A DNA stretch of 64,000 nt from Geomicrobium halophilum (GTDB lineage Bacteria; Bacillota; Bacilli; Bacillales; Marinococcaceae): contig NZ_JACHHJ010000004.1 in assembly GCF_014207655.1 (NCBI RefSeq), positions 338,791 through 402,790 on the forward strand. The letters run 5' to 3'. Every line of letters begins with the position of its first letter. The first letter of the stretch is position 1. Positions 8,844-17,944 of the stretch are shown here, one piece after another. Below the pieces are notes generated by a model. The model did not search any database. It was not told where the DNA came from and worked only from the letters and a program-made list of their open reading frames with translations. A program made the translations under genes and the position numbers.

Positions 8844-10758
8844 TGGTATTTTCCTCCCTTTGGAGTTTATTAAAACGTTTTTGCGTGCCAAATGCATAGC
8901 CTGCAAGAATATAGAAAACAGTTTCATTATCTCTCATTGACCATGTTTTTAATGCTGCATCAAACAAACGTTTATGTTCAGCAAACATTGCTTCTTGATA
9001 AGAATTTATTGCAGTTTTCGTTAATTGGCTTAGCCTTCCATGAACCTCGGTCGATAACATCGCTATTTTTGTTTTATTCATTCCTTGGTAATTGATCTTG
9101 TTTAGTATCGGCTTTGTCGGCTCTTGCTTGCTGTACTGCATGGATGCCACTTCAGCAATTAAGCAACCTAGTAAAAACATGGCACTTTCCTCTTCTCCGT
9201 ATTGCATGGTTTTCATATAATCCACGATTAGGTTATCTTTCAACTGATAATCAATGGTATCCTCCACTTTTTCTCCCTCCTCCTTTGTTAATTGATCAAT
9301 CAGCCATAGAAATGATTGACATCGTAACATCTTGTCACGTAAGTGATAATCAATATTGCTTACTTTCTGGATTTGATAATTACCAAATTGTTCATGACGA
9401 TAGATCTTGGCAAGCTGGACAAATTGGCTGATTAGCCAATTGTTAGATATTCTATTACCTGACAACATTGATTCATATACTGTTAATATTTTATGTTTTT
9501 CTTGCGGATTGCCACCTTGGATTTTCATTGGAATTAAATAATAGATATTTTCCAAACCTAGTTCCCAACTTCCCTCCCCGTAAAAATAATTAGATAGATC
9601 AGTACTCTCCTGCTGTAATCTTATAAGCCGTCCCAATTTGGAGATCGGAATACCTTTGATAAGCTTGTTAACCTTAAAAGAATTCTGCAGACTAGTAAAG
9701 AATAAAAAATTAAGAACGACTTGGTTCAAACCATCCTCGTCTTCCTCGAGGTAATCGCCAGTTATTTCATTAACTTCATGTGAAACGTTGATGATCTTAG
9801 TAGTTTCCACGTAATTTTTTACTTTTTCACTTAGATTATCTAGAAAGTAATTTGTATCGTCAGTATCCTTACTTTTAAATATAACTTCGGGAACTACATA
9901 ACATGGAAGAGCCACAAATCGAGTATGAAAATTTCTCATTATATATGATTCTCCAGCCATTAGCTGTCGGTAAGTCTGTTTTCCCAGAACCATATTTTTC
10001 GAAAATCCAGTTTTTTCTATATTACTTGCAAAGTTTATTTTGTCATTAATGTAGTAGTTAAACTTTAATTTAGCTGTATCCGAGGTTACGGTTTGCTCCT
10101 CTCCAGTTACACTGCAAACCCCTTCTTTTGCCTTTTGAAATATATTCTCTTTCTCTTGAACAACAAGTTCACGATAATAAGTTTGGTCAATAATTCTCGA
10201 GCCGTTGATAGACAAAGAAAAAAGCTGAATTTCATCTGAAGCAAGTCCGTGTTCCTTTTTTAGTAGTCTGTAAAAATCCTTACCGGCCGCTTCAACTACC
10301 TTTTTTAGTTCTTCCTTTTCAATAACATTCGCATCGTAGTATTGTGGTGAAATGATATATCTATACCTCTGTTCTTTGGGGCCTCCAGGCCCTATGTCTA
10401 TGAAGAATTGATCGTAAGCTTGTTTTAGCTGATTGAAAAACACATCTTTTTGTTCCCACATATTAAGAAGGGTAGGGATCGTTTGGCTTAACAAATACTC
10501 TACATTTGTCGTTGTAGCATACCATTGCGGACTATTAGGTCCATCTGCCGTACCAATCCATAAAAAATCAAGCGGAGTATCGTCTTGAACTTCATACGGT
10601 GGATAGATTTTCAATTGATTCGAATGCGTGAGTAAGTCAATTTCTACGATATGTTGAGTCTTATTTTTAAATTTTTTATAGACTGGAAGAGTTAAAGCTT
10701 CTGTTAAGTTTTTTTCTTCCAAAGCCATTTTTCCAAGATCTTTTATCGCTTCAATCAT
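8833..10758 (-). CDS. cas8b: Cascade large subunit Cas8b (Csh1 family)
   Basis: A 641-residue protein whose position (between cas6 and cas7) and size identify it as the I-B large subunit, which recognises the PAM and recruits Cas3. Cas8 proteins are poorly conserved; recognisable here are the N-terminal segment around DFLWIGTADGP and the central CSVTGEEQTV region, which in Csh1/TM1802 proteins is a remnant zinc-finger-like element (only one Cys remains here). The C-terminal third is helical. The stop overlaps the cas7 start. Type assignment is by synteny plus family resemblance. Confidence 0.9.
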   Translation of the reverse strand: MIEAIKDLGKMALEEKNLTEALTLPVYKKFKNKTQHIVEIDLLTHSNQLKIYPPYEVQDDTPLDFLWIGTADGPNSPQWYATTTNVEYLLSQTIPTLLNMWEQKDVFFNQLKQAYDQFFIDIGPGGPKEQRYRYIISPQYYDANVIEKEELKKVVEAAGKDFYRLLKKEHGLASDEIQLFSLSINGSRIIDQTYYRELVVQEKENIFQKAKEGVCSVTGEEQTVTSDTAKLKFNYYINDKINFASNIEKTGFSKNMVLGKQTYRQLMAGESYIMRNFHTRFVALPCYVVPEVIFKSKDTDDTNYFLDNLSEKVKNYVETTKIINVSHEVNEITGDYLEEDEDGLNQVVLNFLFFTSLQNSFKVNKLIKGIPISKLGRLIRLQQESTDLSNYFYGEGSWELGLENIYYLIPMKIQGGNPQEKHKILTVYESMLSGNRISNNWLISQFVQLAKIYRHEQFGNYQIQKVSNIDYHLRDKMLRCQSFLWLIDQLTKEEGEKVEDTIDYQLKDNLIVDYMKTMQYGEEESAMFLLGCLIAEVASMQYSKQEPTKPILNKINYQGMNKTKIAMLSTEVHGRLSQLTKTAINSYQEAMFAEHKRLFDAALKTWSMRDNETVFYILAGYAFGTQKRFNKLQREENTNEQ

Positions 10759-10838
10759 TGTTTCACTCCTTTATAGCGAGCCCCCCAGAATATTGCATTA
10801 AAAATAAATCTGACTTATTTCTAACACACCTCCTTCGA

Positions 10839-11576
10839 TTAGTTTAAAACCTCCGGCAAACCAAACCCTTGAGAATTTTTACTACCTATTCCTACCGTAC
10901 AAGCAAACGTTAGTATATTTGGTTCTCCTTGAAGTAAATATGTGCCATTCCACGCTTCTATAATAAAACCCTTAAATCTCGTTACGATTTTGTCTTTTTT
11001 ATTTACTTTTATTGGTTTGATAGCTACTCTGGAGCTTAATTGTTCGCCATAATACGCCCTGTATTTGTTATTTATATTTTCATTAATTAAGTGAACAAAT
11101 GCATGATCCCAAGGTTTATAATATTGCGTTGTTTTGCTTGCCCTACCTTCAAAAGTACTATGTACGGTGATGGGTGAAACCATACGAATTACACATTCCT
11201 TGTCATTGACCGTGGTAGTTTTATATTGCAGCTCTTCAACAGAGACCGGGTGATTACTAATATAAAGAAAATCCTTCATTAGCATACTTTGACCCAAGCT
11301 TTGAATAAATTTTGGTAAGCAAGAACTGACTTCCCAACTTACCTTGTCTTCGAAAGTAATCGTCTTATTTTTTGGATTGATCTTTCCTTTTCCTTGCAAA
11401 CGGCTAAACGTAAACATTTTAAAAATTCGTCTTCCATCTGTGTATCCCTCTTCATGAAGAAAACGAGAAAAGGTTTCATCATCAATCTGATTATAAATAA
11501 ACCCCTGTAGAATTTGCTGGTAATTAAGTGGCAGGGTCAAAGGAGATGAAAGTTTAAATTGGACATATAGACGCAT
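10839..11576 (-). CDS. cas6: pre-crRNA processing endoribonuclease Cas6
   Basis: A 245-residue double-ferredoxin RAMP protein. The C-terminal Gly-rich loop GIGSKNSQGFG (about residues 229-239) is the Cas6 signature that grips the repeat RNA; a His in the N-terminal half (near residue 41, FLHEEG) is a candidate general acid/base. Cas6 cuts the array transcript inside each repeat, leaving the ATTGAAAC handle. It is the first gene of the operon, with GGAGGGCGCCTC before the ATG, and is separated from cas8b by 80 bp. Confidence 0.95.
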   Translation of the reverse strand: MRLYVQFKLSSPLTLPLNYQQILQGFIYNQIDDETFSRFLHEEGYTDGRRIFKMFTFSRLQGKGKINPKNKTITFEDKVSWEVSSCLPKFIQSLGQSMLMKDFLYISNHPVSVEELQYKTTTVNDKECVIRMVSPITVHSTFEGRASKTTQYYKPWDHAFVHLINENINNKYRAYYGEQLSSRVAIKPIKVNKKDKIVTRFKGFIIEAWNGTYLLQGEPNILTFACTVGIGSKNSQGFGLPEVLN

Positions 11577-11636
11577 GAGGCGCCCTCCTAATGTTATATT
11601 TATTTGTAATAGTCAGATATACATTTCCTTATTAAA

Positions 11637-11665
11637 AGGATATATAAGGATAGCAAATAAATCAA
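11637..11665 (-). promoter_or_regulatory. Possible promoter of the cas operon
   Basis: On the minus strand TTGATT (11660-11665) and TATCCT (11637-11642) are separated by 17 bp, about 60 bp upstream of cas6. This is a sigma-A-like pair with two mismatches in each box, so support is modest; it is the best match between cas6 and the next upstream feature. Confidence 0.4.
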
Positions 11666-11800
11666 TAAAAAAGTTATAAAGATCTTGAGATAACATAAAA
11701 TTGAAGGTTAAAAGAGATGGATGTCTTCAAGTTTGAAAACAATATACATGTTAGTAAAAATTTTCCATTTATACCAGTATATCGGGCCGCCCCTTTATGA

Positions 11801-11908
11801 ATTAACTCGCAAAACCCTGTACGTGAATTTGGGCAAAGAACAGATGGAATACCTATAGAAGAAGCGATGAAAGAAATGAAGGAAATGTATTCAAGTGCCG
11901 ATGTTTAG
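11801..11908 (+). pseudogene. C-terminal gene remnant, unrecognised
   Basis: After an in-frame stop, 35 codons stay open and end at 11906-11908; the translation contains GQRTDGIPIEEAMKEM, a plausible amphipathic C-terminus with coding-like codon use. There is no start codon or ribosome binding site at its head, so it reads as the tail of a lost gene on the far side of the cas promoter. I do not recognise the family. The rest of 11577-11935 shows no gene. Confidence 0.3.
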
Positions 11909-11989
11909 CGCTGCGTGATCCATAAGGTTCGACATTCGCTCAACGCCGATCGTTAATCTTGAGCGAATGATAGGAGTGATCGAAACGGG

Positions 11990-12094
11990 ATTCGGCGCGG
12001 GGAGTAGGTTTTTCGGCGCAGTAACACGTTTATTCGGCGCACAACCTAGATAATTCGGCGCGCTGGGCATTTTATTCAGCGCTTGAGGAATTTT
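11990..12094 (+). repeat. Five tandem 21-bp units with a conserved WTTCNGCGC head (copy A of a dispersed element)
   Basis: Unit starts fall exactly every 21 bp at 11990, 12011, 12032, 12053 and 12074. Each unit starts with ATTCGGCGC or a one-base variant and then has 12 variable bases. A second array of the same kind lies at 46563-46666 on the other strand and shares several whole units. The location is intergenic, between the cas operon and the sialidase operon. It is not a CRISPR: the conserved part is only 9 bp and the variable parts recur between loci. Confidence 0.85.
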
Positions 12095-12131
12095 TTCTTT
12101 AAGGCGATATCGTTAACCAAAAACATAAAAA

Positions 12132-12171
12132 AGAGACTTCTACCGAGTTAGCAGCTTGATGAAAAGTCTCT
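12132..12171 (-). terminator. Rho-independent terminator
   Basis: AGAGACTT (12132-12139) pairs with AAGTCTCT (12164-12171); on the minus strand the stem is followed by a run of T. It lies about 75 bp downstream of the small gene at 12245-12484 and should end its transcript. Confidence 0.75.
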
Positions 12172-12244
12172 CTGAGGGATTTTTTTCTTGATAGAATAAA
12201 TAACCTTAGTATTCCGTTCATCAAACCACCTTCTTTTCTAATCT

Positions 12245-12484
12245 TTACACCGGGTTCCTTCTTAACGTCCGAATAGAAACTTCATGATCACCTAAAATTT
12301 CGTGAATGGATTTTTGATCCTCTAATATTTGCTCTACTTTCTGATCTGTGACCGTTAACATCCTATTAGCATCAAGTAAAGCACGCTTGATATACGGGTG
12401 ATATCCCTTCAGTTCCTTCAAATCACTTTCTAGATTACCAACTTTAGTCTCTATACCTAGCATTTGCCTCTCCATCCCTGTCAT
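12245..12484 (-). CDS. Small coiled-coil protein of unknown function
   Basis: A 79-residue, highly charged helical protein with heptad-like spacing of Leu, Ile and Met (MERQMLGIETKVGNLESDLK, then further Leu/Val heptads to the end), predicting one long coiled coil. No signal peptide or membrane segment. AGGGG precedes the chosen ATG; a GTG four codons upstream is the alternative start. It lies downstream of the sialidase operon, separated by a hairpin at 12579-12612, and has its own terminator. Similar short coiled-coil proteins occur in Bacillus genomes and prophages without a known role; I cannot name a family. Confidence 0.55.
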   Translation of the reverse strand: MTGMERQMLGIETKVGNLESDLKELKGYHPYIKRALLDANRMLTVTDQKVEQILEDQKSIHEILGDHEVSIRTLRRNPV

Positions 12485-12578
12485 TTGCTCTTGCACCCCT
12501 GAATGTAAAATGACTGGGACTCATTACGCTGAAGCGTTTCTTTAAGCAAAAGGTATATAAAAGATTAAGAAACAAAAT

Positions 12579-12612
12579 CACCTCCGCGCCTCTGTAGATG
12601 AGTGCGGAGGTG
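12579..12612 (-). terminator. Terminator of the nan/sialidase operon
   Basis: Perfect 9-bp stem CACCTCCGC (12579-12587) / GCGGAGGTG (12604-12612) with a T-rich tail on the minus strand, 36 bp after the sialidase stop codon. Confidence 0.85.
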
Positions 12613-12647
12613 GGAGGAAATAGTAACAGAAGTTGGTTCATACTCTT

Positions 12648-15065
12648 CTATCTTCCTTGGCCAGAAGCTCTTACACGAATGGTGTCGGTCATTTTGTTTT
12701 CTTCTTTTTCATTCATAAGCTTTTCTCCATAAACATTGTAAATGTTCAAATCTGGATCAAACTTCGCTTGAAGATTATGGGTCCCGGGTGATAATTCAGG
12801 CACCTCTGTTTCAAAAACAAATTGGTCATGACCTTTTTGCTCGACTAATTCGAAGTACGTTTCTTCTTCTCCAATGGTAGCACTTAGACGTTTATTCCCG
12901 TTAAGCATAACATAATCCTCAAAGGTAGCTTCGATTTGTATCTTTTCCCCAGATCGGTACACAGGTGGAGGTGATAAAATCACATCCATTGATGCTAATT
13001 CCGGTATCGGTTTTTCGCCTTCCTGTTCCCACTTCAAAAATTCAGTATTGAACTTCATAAAATCCATTTCGGTGTTGGGAGTACCTTCGTAAAAGAGCCC
13101 AATTTCTCCATCAGGAAGATTCGTTAAACTGGAGTATCCGTAATGACCTTGTTTCACAAGTTGCTCATATTTCCAATCAAATGAATAATCTGTATATCCG
13201 TTTTCGTCCGTTCCGTTTTCTTCAATCAGACCTACCCTGACAGTACCGTTAATACGATCCACCGAATGATTAGCACTAGAGAAAATAACCGCTTCTTTTC
13301 CATCAATTTGACCATCATAACGGATCGCTGACATTTGGCTGTACGGGGCCACTAAATCTTCTTCCGTCTTCACTTCTTCTTGCCATGTTTCCCCACCGTC
13401 TAAGCTTGTTGCAATCTGTGCGTATCCTGAGTAATTACGCATAAATAGTTTGAGCTGACCATCGGGCATTTCTACAACTTGCGCTTCGGTTATTTCATGA
13501 TCCTGTTCCGTAAAATCCTTCTCATTGATGGTTTCTCCATCTCCTATCACTCTTCCTTCGTTGGGAGATTCTCCACGATGCCATGTTTCCCCATTGTCAT
13601 CACTGTAAATCACCGCACTTGCTTGCCTGTTATTGTCATTGATGAAATAAACAGGGAACACTAATCGACCTTCATTGGGACCTTCGCTCAACTGAATGCC
13701 GTTACCCGGTCCAACCCCTAGAAACATCATATATTCTTCTTTTACTTGATCATTTAAATCGATCGGACCCGTCCATGTCTCCCCATCATCGTCGCTGTAA
13801 TATAATTCTAAATACGATGTTTTAAAGGGTTTTAAAGGGGACGATTCACTAAAAATATTGTCTATTTTCTCTCCGCTTTCATATAAGTTTCTTTGCATGT
13901 CGACGGAATAATCCGTTAAATTTCCCTCTTCATCATAGACCTTTCCCTCTTCTCTGATCGTATATTGACGATCATCTTCATCGGTCAGAAACATATAATC
14001 TTCTCCATCAATCGTCGTAAAGCCCGTGCCTTTATTTATATTAGCGCCAAATCCACCCATTAGACCGGCTCCATCAGGAAATCCATCAACAAGTGCAAAA
14101 ACTCTTTCGTTTGAAATATCCTCTGTAAAAGCTAAATCAATATTCGATGCTTCATCGGGGTAGGCATTAATCAAACTACCCTCTTCTTCCCATGTGTCCC
14201 CTTGATCCATGCTCCGGCGAAGAGCTGCATGAATGTCATTTGGAGAATCACCTGGCCCTCCAACTCGACGGTCTATGCCAGCTAGAAGTGTATCATTCTG
14301 CGTATAGTACAAAGCAGGAATTCTAAAATTTGGAGAATCCATAAAACCGGGATAAAAGATACTCTCGGAGTCTGAGACATAAGCATCTTCGGGCATAGGG
14401 TTGGTTACGGGCTCAGACGCCGTTTCTTCCGTAATATTTTTCAGTGTTTCATCTGAAAGTGGTTCACTGTAGATGTCTGCAAAGTCAATATCTCCACTAA
14501 AAGGATAATTGTTTCCAGATTCCCTATCAGTTTGCCCTAAATACGAACGATTCGGATTATAAATGTTGCTCAAGAATTTTCGCGGGGACTGTGTATCTTC
14601 TTTGACTAATTCACCATTCAGAAAATACTTATATCCTTCGTCTTTGTCCATCACCATTGCGGCCGTGTGCACTTCTCCTTCTTTGAGTTCCACCGGTTCA
14701 GATGCAATATGGATGTTTTCTTGTGGCTCCCCGGGTGCTTCATACCGATTCTCACTTCCTATGGTATTGGGAGAAATGTAGAAATGGAAATGGCCATCTG
14801 AGACGTTGTTGTTACTTAAAGAAAAAAGCGACATAATGGAAGAACCTTCATGTCTAAATCTTACGACGATTGTTCCTTCATCTAACGTATTCAGCTGCTC
14901 TACTTCCTCATTTAGTTTTATATAATTGTTATCCGTTATGGTTTGATTTTCGATTTGCAGAATTGGGTCCGGAGTCTCGGCAGCCGCCCCCGATTCATCC
15001 GCAAACGCGAAAATGAACACCACTGGTATAAGCGTAATTAATGACCTGATTACGGTTTCCTTCAA
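12648..15065 (-). CDS. Secreted GH33 exo-sialidase with N-terminal sialic-acid-binding (CBM40-like) domain
   Basis: An 805-residue protein with a cleavable signal peptide (residues 1-28, ending near GAAAE). Residues ~35-215 resemble the lectin-like CBM40 domain of NanA/NanB sialidases. The catalytic six-bladed propeller begins at FRIPAL (the arginine of the Arg triad) and has four Asp boxes: SMDQGDTW, SDDDGETW, SDDNGETW and SLDGGETW. The ~110-residue C-terminal part looks like a beta-sandwich. No LPXTG motif is present, so it is probably released. The protein is very acidic, as in halophile exoenzymes. Start is TTG with GGGAGG ten bases upstream. It is the last gene of the sialic acid operon and would release the sialic acid that the upstream TRAP transporter imports. 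Confidence 0.9.
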   Translation of the reverse strand: MKETVIRSLITLIPVVFIFAFADESGAAAETPDPILQIENQTITDNNYIKLNEEVEQLNTLDEGTIVVRFRHEGSSIMSLFSLSNNNVSDGHFHFYISPNTIGSENRYEAPGEPQENIHIASEPVELKEGEVHTAAMVMDKDEGYKYFLNGELVKEDTQSPRKFLSNIYNPNRSYLGQTDRESGNNYPFSGDIDFADIYSEPLSDETLKNITEETASEPVTNPMPEDAYVSDSESIFYPGFMDSPNFRIPALYYTQNDTLLAGIDRRVGGPGDSPNDIHAALRRSMDQGDTWEEEGSLINAYPDEASNIDLAFTEDISNERVFALVDGFPDGAGLMGGFGANINKGTGFTTIDGEDYMFLTDEDDRQYTIREEGKVYDEEGNLTDYSVDMQRNLYESGEKIDNIFSESSPLKPFKTSYLELYYSDDDGETWTGPIDLNDQVKEEYMMFLGVGPGNGIQLSEGPNEGRLVFPVYFINDNNRQASAVIYSDDNGETWHRGESPNEGRVIGDGETINEKDFTEQDHEITEAQVVEMPDGQLKLFMRNYSGYAQIATSLDGGETWQEEVKTEEDLVAPYSQMSAIRYDGQIDGKEAVIFSSANHSVDRINGTVRVGLIEENGTDENGYTDYSFDWKYEQLVKQGHYGYSSLTNLPDGEIGLFYEGTPNTEMDFMKFNTEFLKWEQEGEKPIPELASMDVILSPPPVYRSGEKIQIEATFEDYVMLNGNKRLSATIGEEETYFELVEQKGHDQFVFETEVPELSPGTHNLQAKFDPDLNIYNVYGEKLMNEKEENKMTDTIRVRASGQGR

Positions 15066-15085
15066 AATAAACGCCTCCCTTATTA

Positions 15086-15982
15086 TTAAGCAGTAATCAT
15101 CTGATACACAGCACCTTGCAAATTAGCGTCATTCCCATTTTGGGCGAATTTTAACTGTAAGGGACGTTGAAAAGAAGACATGATCTGTTGGTTCACTTGT
15201 GCTTTCAATTTTTCAAGTAAATATTCTCCTTGTTCAGAGATCCCTCCTCCCATAACAACTAAAGAGGGATTGAACACATGAATGAGTGTCTTCATCCCCA
15301 GCGATATATCCGAAACCCACTGGTCAATGATAAGTTCTGCTTTCTTCTCTCCTTTTTTAGCCTCCGAAAATAACCCCCGAAGTGAATCACCTCCTTCAAA
15401 GTGTTCGTAAGCCTTTTGCTCAAGGGCTCTACTTGACGCATACATTTCATAACATCCCCTGTCTCCGCACGTGCATATCTTCCCATTCGGATAAAGGGTC
15501 ATATGCCCAAACTCCCCTGCAGAAAAGGAAGCGCCCCGATAGACGGCTCCATCATGAACAATGGCACCACCAATGCCGGTGCCAAAAGTCATGCATAGAA
15601 AATAGCGGGAGTCTTGAGCTGCCCCTTTCCAATATTCCCCGAGCGCGGTGCAATTCACATCATTATCGACAACCACCGGCAATCGCACGGCCTGTTCTAA
15701 TTCTCGTTTGATATGAACGCCCGTATATCCGGGTATGGCATCTGTCGCATAGATCACTTTTCCCTCGAGGTTGTCCACTTGCCCAGCAGTGCTGACCGCA
15801 ACACCGTCGAGAATATATGCTTTTTGCAACTCCTGCACAAGTGCTATGATTTGGCTGACAACAACGACACCACCTTCTTGGGCTTTAGTGGCTACATGGG
15901 ATTTGAAATGAATGTTGCCTTTGTCGTCTACGATTCCGTATTTAATATTTGTTCCACCGATATCAAAAGCTCCAATCATCAT
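15086..15982 (-). CDS. nanK: ROK-family N-acetylmannosamine kinase
   Basis: A 298-residue ROK sugar kinase: phosphate-binding DIGGTNIKYG at the N-terminus, catalytic VDNDVNCTALGE in the middle, GTGIGGAIV, and the ROK zinc site GHMTL...CTCGDRGCYE. In this operon it should phosphorylate N-acetylmannosamine made by NanA to ManNAc-6-P for NanE. It could also accept glucose, as some ROK kinases do, but the context makes ManNAc the best call. It lies between the TRAP large permease and the sialidase, with GGAGGGCGC before the ATG. Confidence 0.88.
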   Translation of the reverse strand: MMIGAFDIGGTNIKYGIVDDKGNIHFKSHVATKAQEGGVVVVSQIIALVQELQKAYILDGVAVSTAGQVDNLEGKVIYATDAIPGYTGVHIKRELEQAVRLPVVVDNDVNCTALGEYWKGAAQDSRYFLCMTFGTGIGGAIVHDGAVYRGASFSAGEFGHMTLYPNGKICTCGDRGCYEMYASSRALEQKAYEHFEGGDSLRGLFSEAKKGEKKAELIIDQWVSDISLGMKTLIHVFNPSLVVMGGGISEQGEYLLEKLKAQVNQQIMSSFQRPLQLKFAQNGNDANLQGAVYQMITA

Positions 15983-15997
15983 TTGCGCCCTCCGAAC

Positions 15998-17275
15998 CTA
16001 ATTCAATATATCTACCAAGAACGTTGCAATCTCCGGAACAAAGATTAAAATGATCAATACTGCAAAAAGAGGAAGTAAAAACGGAAGCACGCCTCTGTAC
16101 ATCGTACCGACCGGAATGTCACCTACACGTGAGACGACGAATAATGCCATCCCCATTGGAGGTGTCAAAATACCAATCATCAAACATAGGATAACGAAGA
16201 TACCGAAAAAGATCGGATCAATACCTACGCTTGTTGCCACGGGAATAAGCACCGGCACAACAAGAACAAGCAATGCTAAAGCTTCAATGAAGGTTCCGAG
16301 AATAAGCAGCAACACACTGATTAACAGTAGCAACAAAATCGGGTTTTCTGTCACACCGAGAAAAAAGTCAGCCACTTGTATAGCGACTTGCTCTCGGGCG
16401 ATAAATTGCCCAAAAAATTCAACAGACGCGAGCATCAACACGACAACCCCGGTCAATTTCATCGAATCTACAATATTGGCATATAATTTTTGGAAATTAA
16501 GTTCCCGATAGACAAAGAAGCCTAAAATTAAAGCGTAACAAGTACTAACAACGGCAGCTTCTGTCGGAGTAAAATAGCCGGAAAATATCCCAACAATGAT
16601 AATCACAGGGGTCAACAGTGCCCAAAATGCTCTCAGGAAATCCTTGCCGATCATTTTCAAACTCGCTTTTTCCAATACCTGGTATCCGCGTTTTTTGGCC
16701 AAAATATAAGCAGCCGCGAACAAAGATACACATACAAGCAGCCCAGGAACTAAACCAGCAATGAACATGGAAGCGACGGATACGTTCGCGATCGCCGCAT
16801 AAATAATCATATTCAAACTCGGTGGAATAATCCCGCTTAAGATCGCCGATGCCGCAGTTAATCCGCCGTTATAATCATCGTCATAACCAGCCTTTCGCAT
16901 CGTCTTGATTTCAAGCTGCCCCAATCCCCCGGCATCCGCGAGTGATGAACCGGACATACCGGAAAACATCAGACTGGCCGTAATGTTTACATGACCAATG
17001 CCACCGGTGATATGTCCTACTAGTGATCTCGCAAAATCGAAAATACGATCTGTGATCCCCGAAGAATTCATTAAAGCTCCCGTTAAGATGAAGAACGGAA
17101 TCGCCAATAAAGTGAAATTATCTATCCCAGCTATTAACTGGGCACCGGATGAATAAACAAGACTCCAATCTCCAATCATAAAATATAACAGCCCCGCTAT
17201 GAGAAGGGAAAAACCAACAGGCACACCTAGAAACAGCAATATAATCCAAATAATAAATATAATTGCGACGTCCAT
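15998..17275 (-). CDS. siaM: TRAP transporter large permease (DctM/SiaM family)
   Basis: A 425-residue protein with about a dozen hydrophobic segments, in which the DctM motifs are clear: an IPFFILTGALMNSSG stretch and a GLGQLEIKTMRKAGYD loop, with a repeat-like second half (PPMGMALFVV). It is the sodium-driven membrane component that takes sialic acid from SiaP. The ATG at 17275 overlaps the siaQ stop (TAATG) and has a GGGGGG site, so the subunits are translation-coupled. An upstream in-frame ATG inside siaQ lacks a site. Confidence 0.92.
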   Translation of the reverse strand: MDVAIIFIIWIILLFLGVPVGFSLLIAGLLYFMIGDWSLVYSSGAQLIAGIDNFTLLAIPFFILTGALMNSSGITDRIFDFARSLVGHITGGIGHVNITASLMFSGMSGSSLADAGGLGQLEIKTMRKAGYDDDYNGGLTAASAILSGIIPPSLNMIIYAAIANVSVASMFIAGLVPGLLVCVSLFAAAYILAKKRGYQVLEKASLKMIGKDFLRAFWALLTPVIIIVGIFSGYFTPTEAAVVSTCYALILGFFVYRELNFQKLYANIVDSMKLTGVVVLMLASVEFFGQFIAREQVAIQVADFFLGVTENPILLLLLISVLLLILGTFIEALALLVLVVPVLIPVATSVGIDPIFFGIFVILCLMIGILTPPMGMALFVVSRVGDIPVGTMYRGVLPFLLPLFAVLIILIFVPEIATFLVDILN

Positions 17276-17751
17276 TACTCTACCCCCCTCGTCTTCTCTT
17301 TCCGCCATTCTTTAATAAGTCGTTCAATGAGACGGTATATCATTAATAGCGTGAGTATAGGTAGAGCCAAATACATATACATGTATGAAATTTGCAAGGT
17401 AACAATGTTAAGATGTGCCTGATTCTGTACAATCGGGATACTAATCATAAATACGGTCACGAGTGCACTGAGAATTAACAGTTGGTTAAAGGTATACACC
17501 CACTTCTGAGCCTTAGCCGGAAGTTTATTGATCAAAACATCAATGGATACGTGACTATCATCTTTAATACAAGCGACAATCCCTAAATAACCTACATAGA
17601 TAAACAAAAGCTTGCTTAATTCTTCAGACCACATGAGGGGAGTCCCAAACCCTTGGCGAGCCGATGTTTGAGCAATTAAAATAAGGAGCATTGCGACAAA
17701 CAAGCTACTGCCAATAATTTCTTCAAAATGGTCATAGATTTTTTTTATCAT
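17275..17751 (-). CDS. siaQ: TRAP transporter small permease (DctQ/SiaQ family)
   Basis: A 158-residue protein with four membrane helices and the DctQ-family segment WSEELSKLLFIYVGYLGI. SiaQ and SiaM together form the membrane complex; here they are separate proteins rather than fused as in Haemophilus. The gene follows siaP after 190 bp that hold a hairpin, which suggests that siaP is made in excess over the permeases. Confidence 0.9.
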   Translation of the reverse strand: MIKKIYDHFEEIIGSSLFVAMLLILIAQTSARQGFGTPLMWSEELSKLLFIYVGYLGIVACIKDDSHVSIDVLINKLPAKAQKWVYTFNQLLILSALVTVFMISIPIVQNQAHLNIVTLQISYMYMYLALPILTLLMIYRLIERLIKEWRKEKTRGVE

Positions 17752-17890
17752 GGATGCTCACCTGCATTTTGGCATTTTTAGGCGCAAAGCCCCCTATCAC
17801 AAATTCTTGTCGATTTATGAGAACGGTTGCCTTGTAAATCTCTCATCTTCCATGGTTCCACACATCCCGAACATACAAGGGGAATGATTG

Positions 17891-17910
17891 GGGCAATAGA
17901 CTGCCCCAGT
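17891..17910 (-). terminator. Intra-operon hairpin between siaP and siaQ
   Basis: TGGGGCA (17891-17897) pairs with TGCCCCA (17904-17910), with a 6-nt loop, 35 bp after the siaP stop. No strong T-run follows, so it is more likely a partial attenuator or a 3'-end protector that raises siaP mRNA relative to siaQM. Confidence 0.55.
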
Positions 17911-17944
17911 TTCAACGTTTGCTAGAAATTGAATGGAAAGCCTA

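Noticed and set aside
16050..16511. 153-codon plus-strand frame opposite siaM
   Set aside because: Antisense to a clear TRAP permease, no site, low-complexity Thr/Ser/Ile translation.
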